Part shown: one piece after another, positions 61,941 to 64,000 of the stretch
Position numbering within the stretch: position 1 is the first letter of the stretch
Layout of the letters: each line of letters begins with the position of its first letter
From: Betaproteobacteria bacterium
GTDB lineage: Bacteria; Pseudomonadota; Gammaproteobacteria; Burkholderiales; Usitatibacteraceae
Length of the DNA: 64,000 nucleotides
Reading direction: 5' to 3'
Assembly: GCA_016709665.1 (NCBI GenBank)
Contig: JADJMI010000028.1
Span: 1 to 64,000 of the forward strand
Notes under the pieces: generated by a model
What the model saw: only the letters and a program-made list of their open reading frames with translations
Told to the model about the DNA's origin: nothing
The model's database searches: none
Program-made: the position numbers and the translations under genes

Positions 61941-63230
<1,290 letters not shown>

Positions 63231-63259
63231 TTGAGGCGCGTTTTCGAGTTTCGCGGAGT

Positions 63260-64000
63260 TTAACCGATCCGGCCGGTCGAGGCCCCTTCGGCCAGGGCCC
63301 GCGCGAGACGCTCGAAGGCGGCCGGATCGGCGCTTTCGACCGGCACGCGCGGCGCGGCGGTCACGCCGCGGTAGTTCTTCGTCGTCGAGCGCAGGTAGGC
63401 GGGGTCGTAGTGCGACACCAGCAGGTCCGCGACGATTCCGCGCCAGTCGCCCGCGGCGACGGGCGCCTTCCAGGTCGAGACCCGCTCGGATCCGTGCAGT
63501 GGCGCGAGGCACTCGAGTTTCGCGACGAGGGCGGCCGGGTCACCCACGAAGTGCGCGTAGTCGTCCAGGAGGAGGTCCACGCGGACGTCCGTGCCGGCTT
63601 CCAGGCGCAGGCAGGGGGATTCGCGCATGCGCCGGATCAGGGCGTCGGGCACGCGCAACTCGCCCACCTTGCGGCTCTCGGCCTCCGCGAAGACGGGGCG
63701 CGCCGGATCCAGGCCGGAGAGCGCCTGCCAGATCGCGGTCTCGAAAGCCTTCTGGGTGGGCTGCGGGGCGCCGGGCAGCCCGCCCAGGAGCGAGCCGCGA
63801 TGGGCGGCGAGGGCCTCGAGGTCGAGCGCCTGCGCGCCCACGCGGGCGAACGCCTCGATGAGGCGGCTCTTGCCCGAGCCCGTGGCGCCGCAGACGATGC
63901 GGAAGTCGAACCGTTCCGCCACGGCGTCGAGATCGGCGACGACCTGCTTGCGAAAGGCCTTGTAGCCGCCCTCGAGTTGCCGCGCGTCCCAGCCCACCTG
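63260..64000 (-). CDS. mnmH: tRNA 2-selenouridine synthase, C-terminal part (runs off the window)
   Basis: The frame is open to the window edge; 246 residues of the C-terminal portion are present. P-loop VCGATGSGKSRLIEAFA, then LDLEALAAHRGSLLGGLPGAPQPTQKAFE, PVFAEAESRKVGELRVPDALI, and VSHYDPAYLRSTTKNYRG are typical of MnmH/SelU. It replaces sulfur with selenium in the wobble uridine of some tRNAs via a geranylated intermediate. The N-terminal rhodanese domain lies beyond 64000. The kinase gene starts 29 nt later. Confidence 0.93.
   Translation of the reverse strand, partial: QVGWDARQLEGGYKAFRKQVVADLDAVAERFDFRIVCGATGSGKSRLIEAFARVGAQALDLEALAAHRGSLLGGLPGAPQPTQKAFETAIWQALSGLDPARPVFAEAESRKVGELRVPDALIRRMRESPCLRLEAGTDVRVDLLLDDYAHFVGDPAALVAKLECLAPLHGSERVSTWKAPVAAGDWRGIVADLLVSHYDPAYLRSTTKNYRGVTAAPRVPVESADPAAFERLARALAEGASTGRIG

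Overview
The window is a high-GC (roughly two-thirds G+C), gene-dense bacterial chromosome segment. Gene order points to a betaproteobacterium: mtaD-ubiG-gph / ompA / gyrA-serC-serA-pheA-hisC-tyrA-aroA-cmk-rpsA-ihfB-lapA-lapB-pyrF. So do a one-piece tmRNA with tag ANDETYALAA and the trxB / Crp-Fnr / ftsK-lolA-rarA-serS neighbourhood. The genus cannot be fixed from this sequence. I see no insertion sequence, prophage, CRISPR array, rRNA or tRNA; this is core chromosome.

Layout. 1-5.7 kb: a small amine-catabolism-like block (Tat-signal protein, FAD amine oxidoreductase, HAD hydrolase, class III aminotransferase) with a GNAT protein and a GhrA-type reductase. 6.1-8.9 kb: acyl-CoA dehydrogenase, a Trp-rich small protein, tmRNA and a methyltransferase. 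8.9-12.3 kb (minus strand): mtaD-ubiG-gph and ompA. 12.5-24.8 kb (plus strand): gyrA and the serine/aromatic amino-acid run through cmk, rpsA and ihfB. 24.9-32.9 kb: lapA-lapB-pyrF-ugd-hldE-hldD (LPS control and inner-core sugar supply), a lipoprotein, a ComEA-like protein with a long lysine-rich tail, and cysM. 33-38.2 kb: oxidoreductase, exonuclease, GNAT/FemAB-like protein, nadE, glnB and a 45-residue membrane protein. 38.2-49.1 kb (minus strand): one long co-directional unit, trxB-smr-arnT-arnE/F-arnB-arnC-arnA(formyltransferase)-arnA(decarboxylase)-purE-purK-DUF2807-mtfA. 49.2-56.2 kb: Crp/Fnr regulator, ftsK, lolA, rarA, serS and a histidine phosphatase. 56.1-64 kb: mltF, ispD-ispF, an OmpR-type two-component system, TerC, a Ser/Thr kinase with a cyclic-nucleotide-binding domain, and the 3' part of mnmH.

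How the genes work together. Envelope biogenesis dominates: Ugd makes the UDP-glucuronate that the Arn-type enzymes would convert to an aminoarabinose-type lipid A modification; HldE/HldD make the heptose precursor; LapA/LapB control LPS synthesis; LolA and MltF serve lipoprotein transport and peptidoglycan turnover. Translational coupling is extensive, with many 4-nt stop/start overlaps.

Quality caveats. Four genes (HAD, ompA, serA, pheA) each carry one apparent single-base frameshift with conserved protein on both sides, at or near short homopolymers. There is also a 26-base poly-G run between cysM and the next gene. Assembly or sequencing error is the simplest explanation for most of these. 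No clearly novel defence or mobile system is visible. The most unusual items are the Arn-like cluster without a visible deformylase, the lysine-rich ComEA variant with a hairpin-rich leader, the kinase-cNMP receptor fusion, and an uncharacterised small membrane protein beside glnB.
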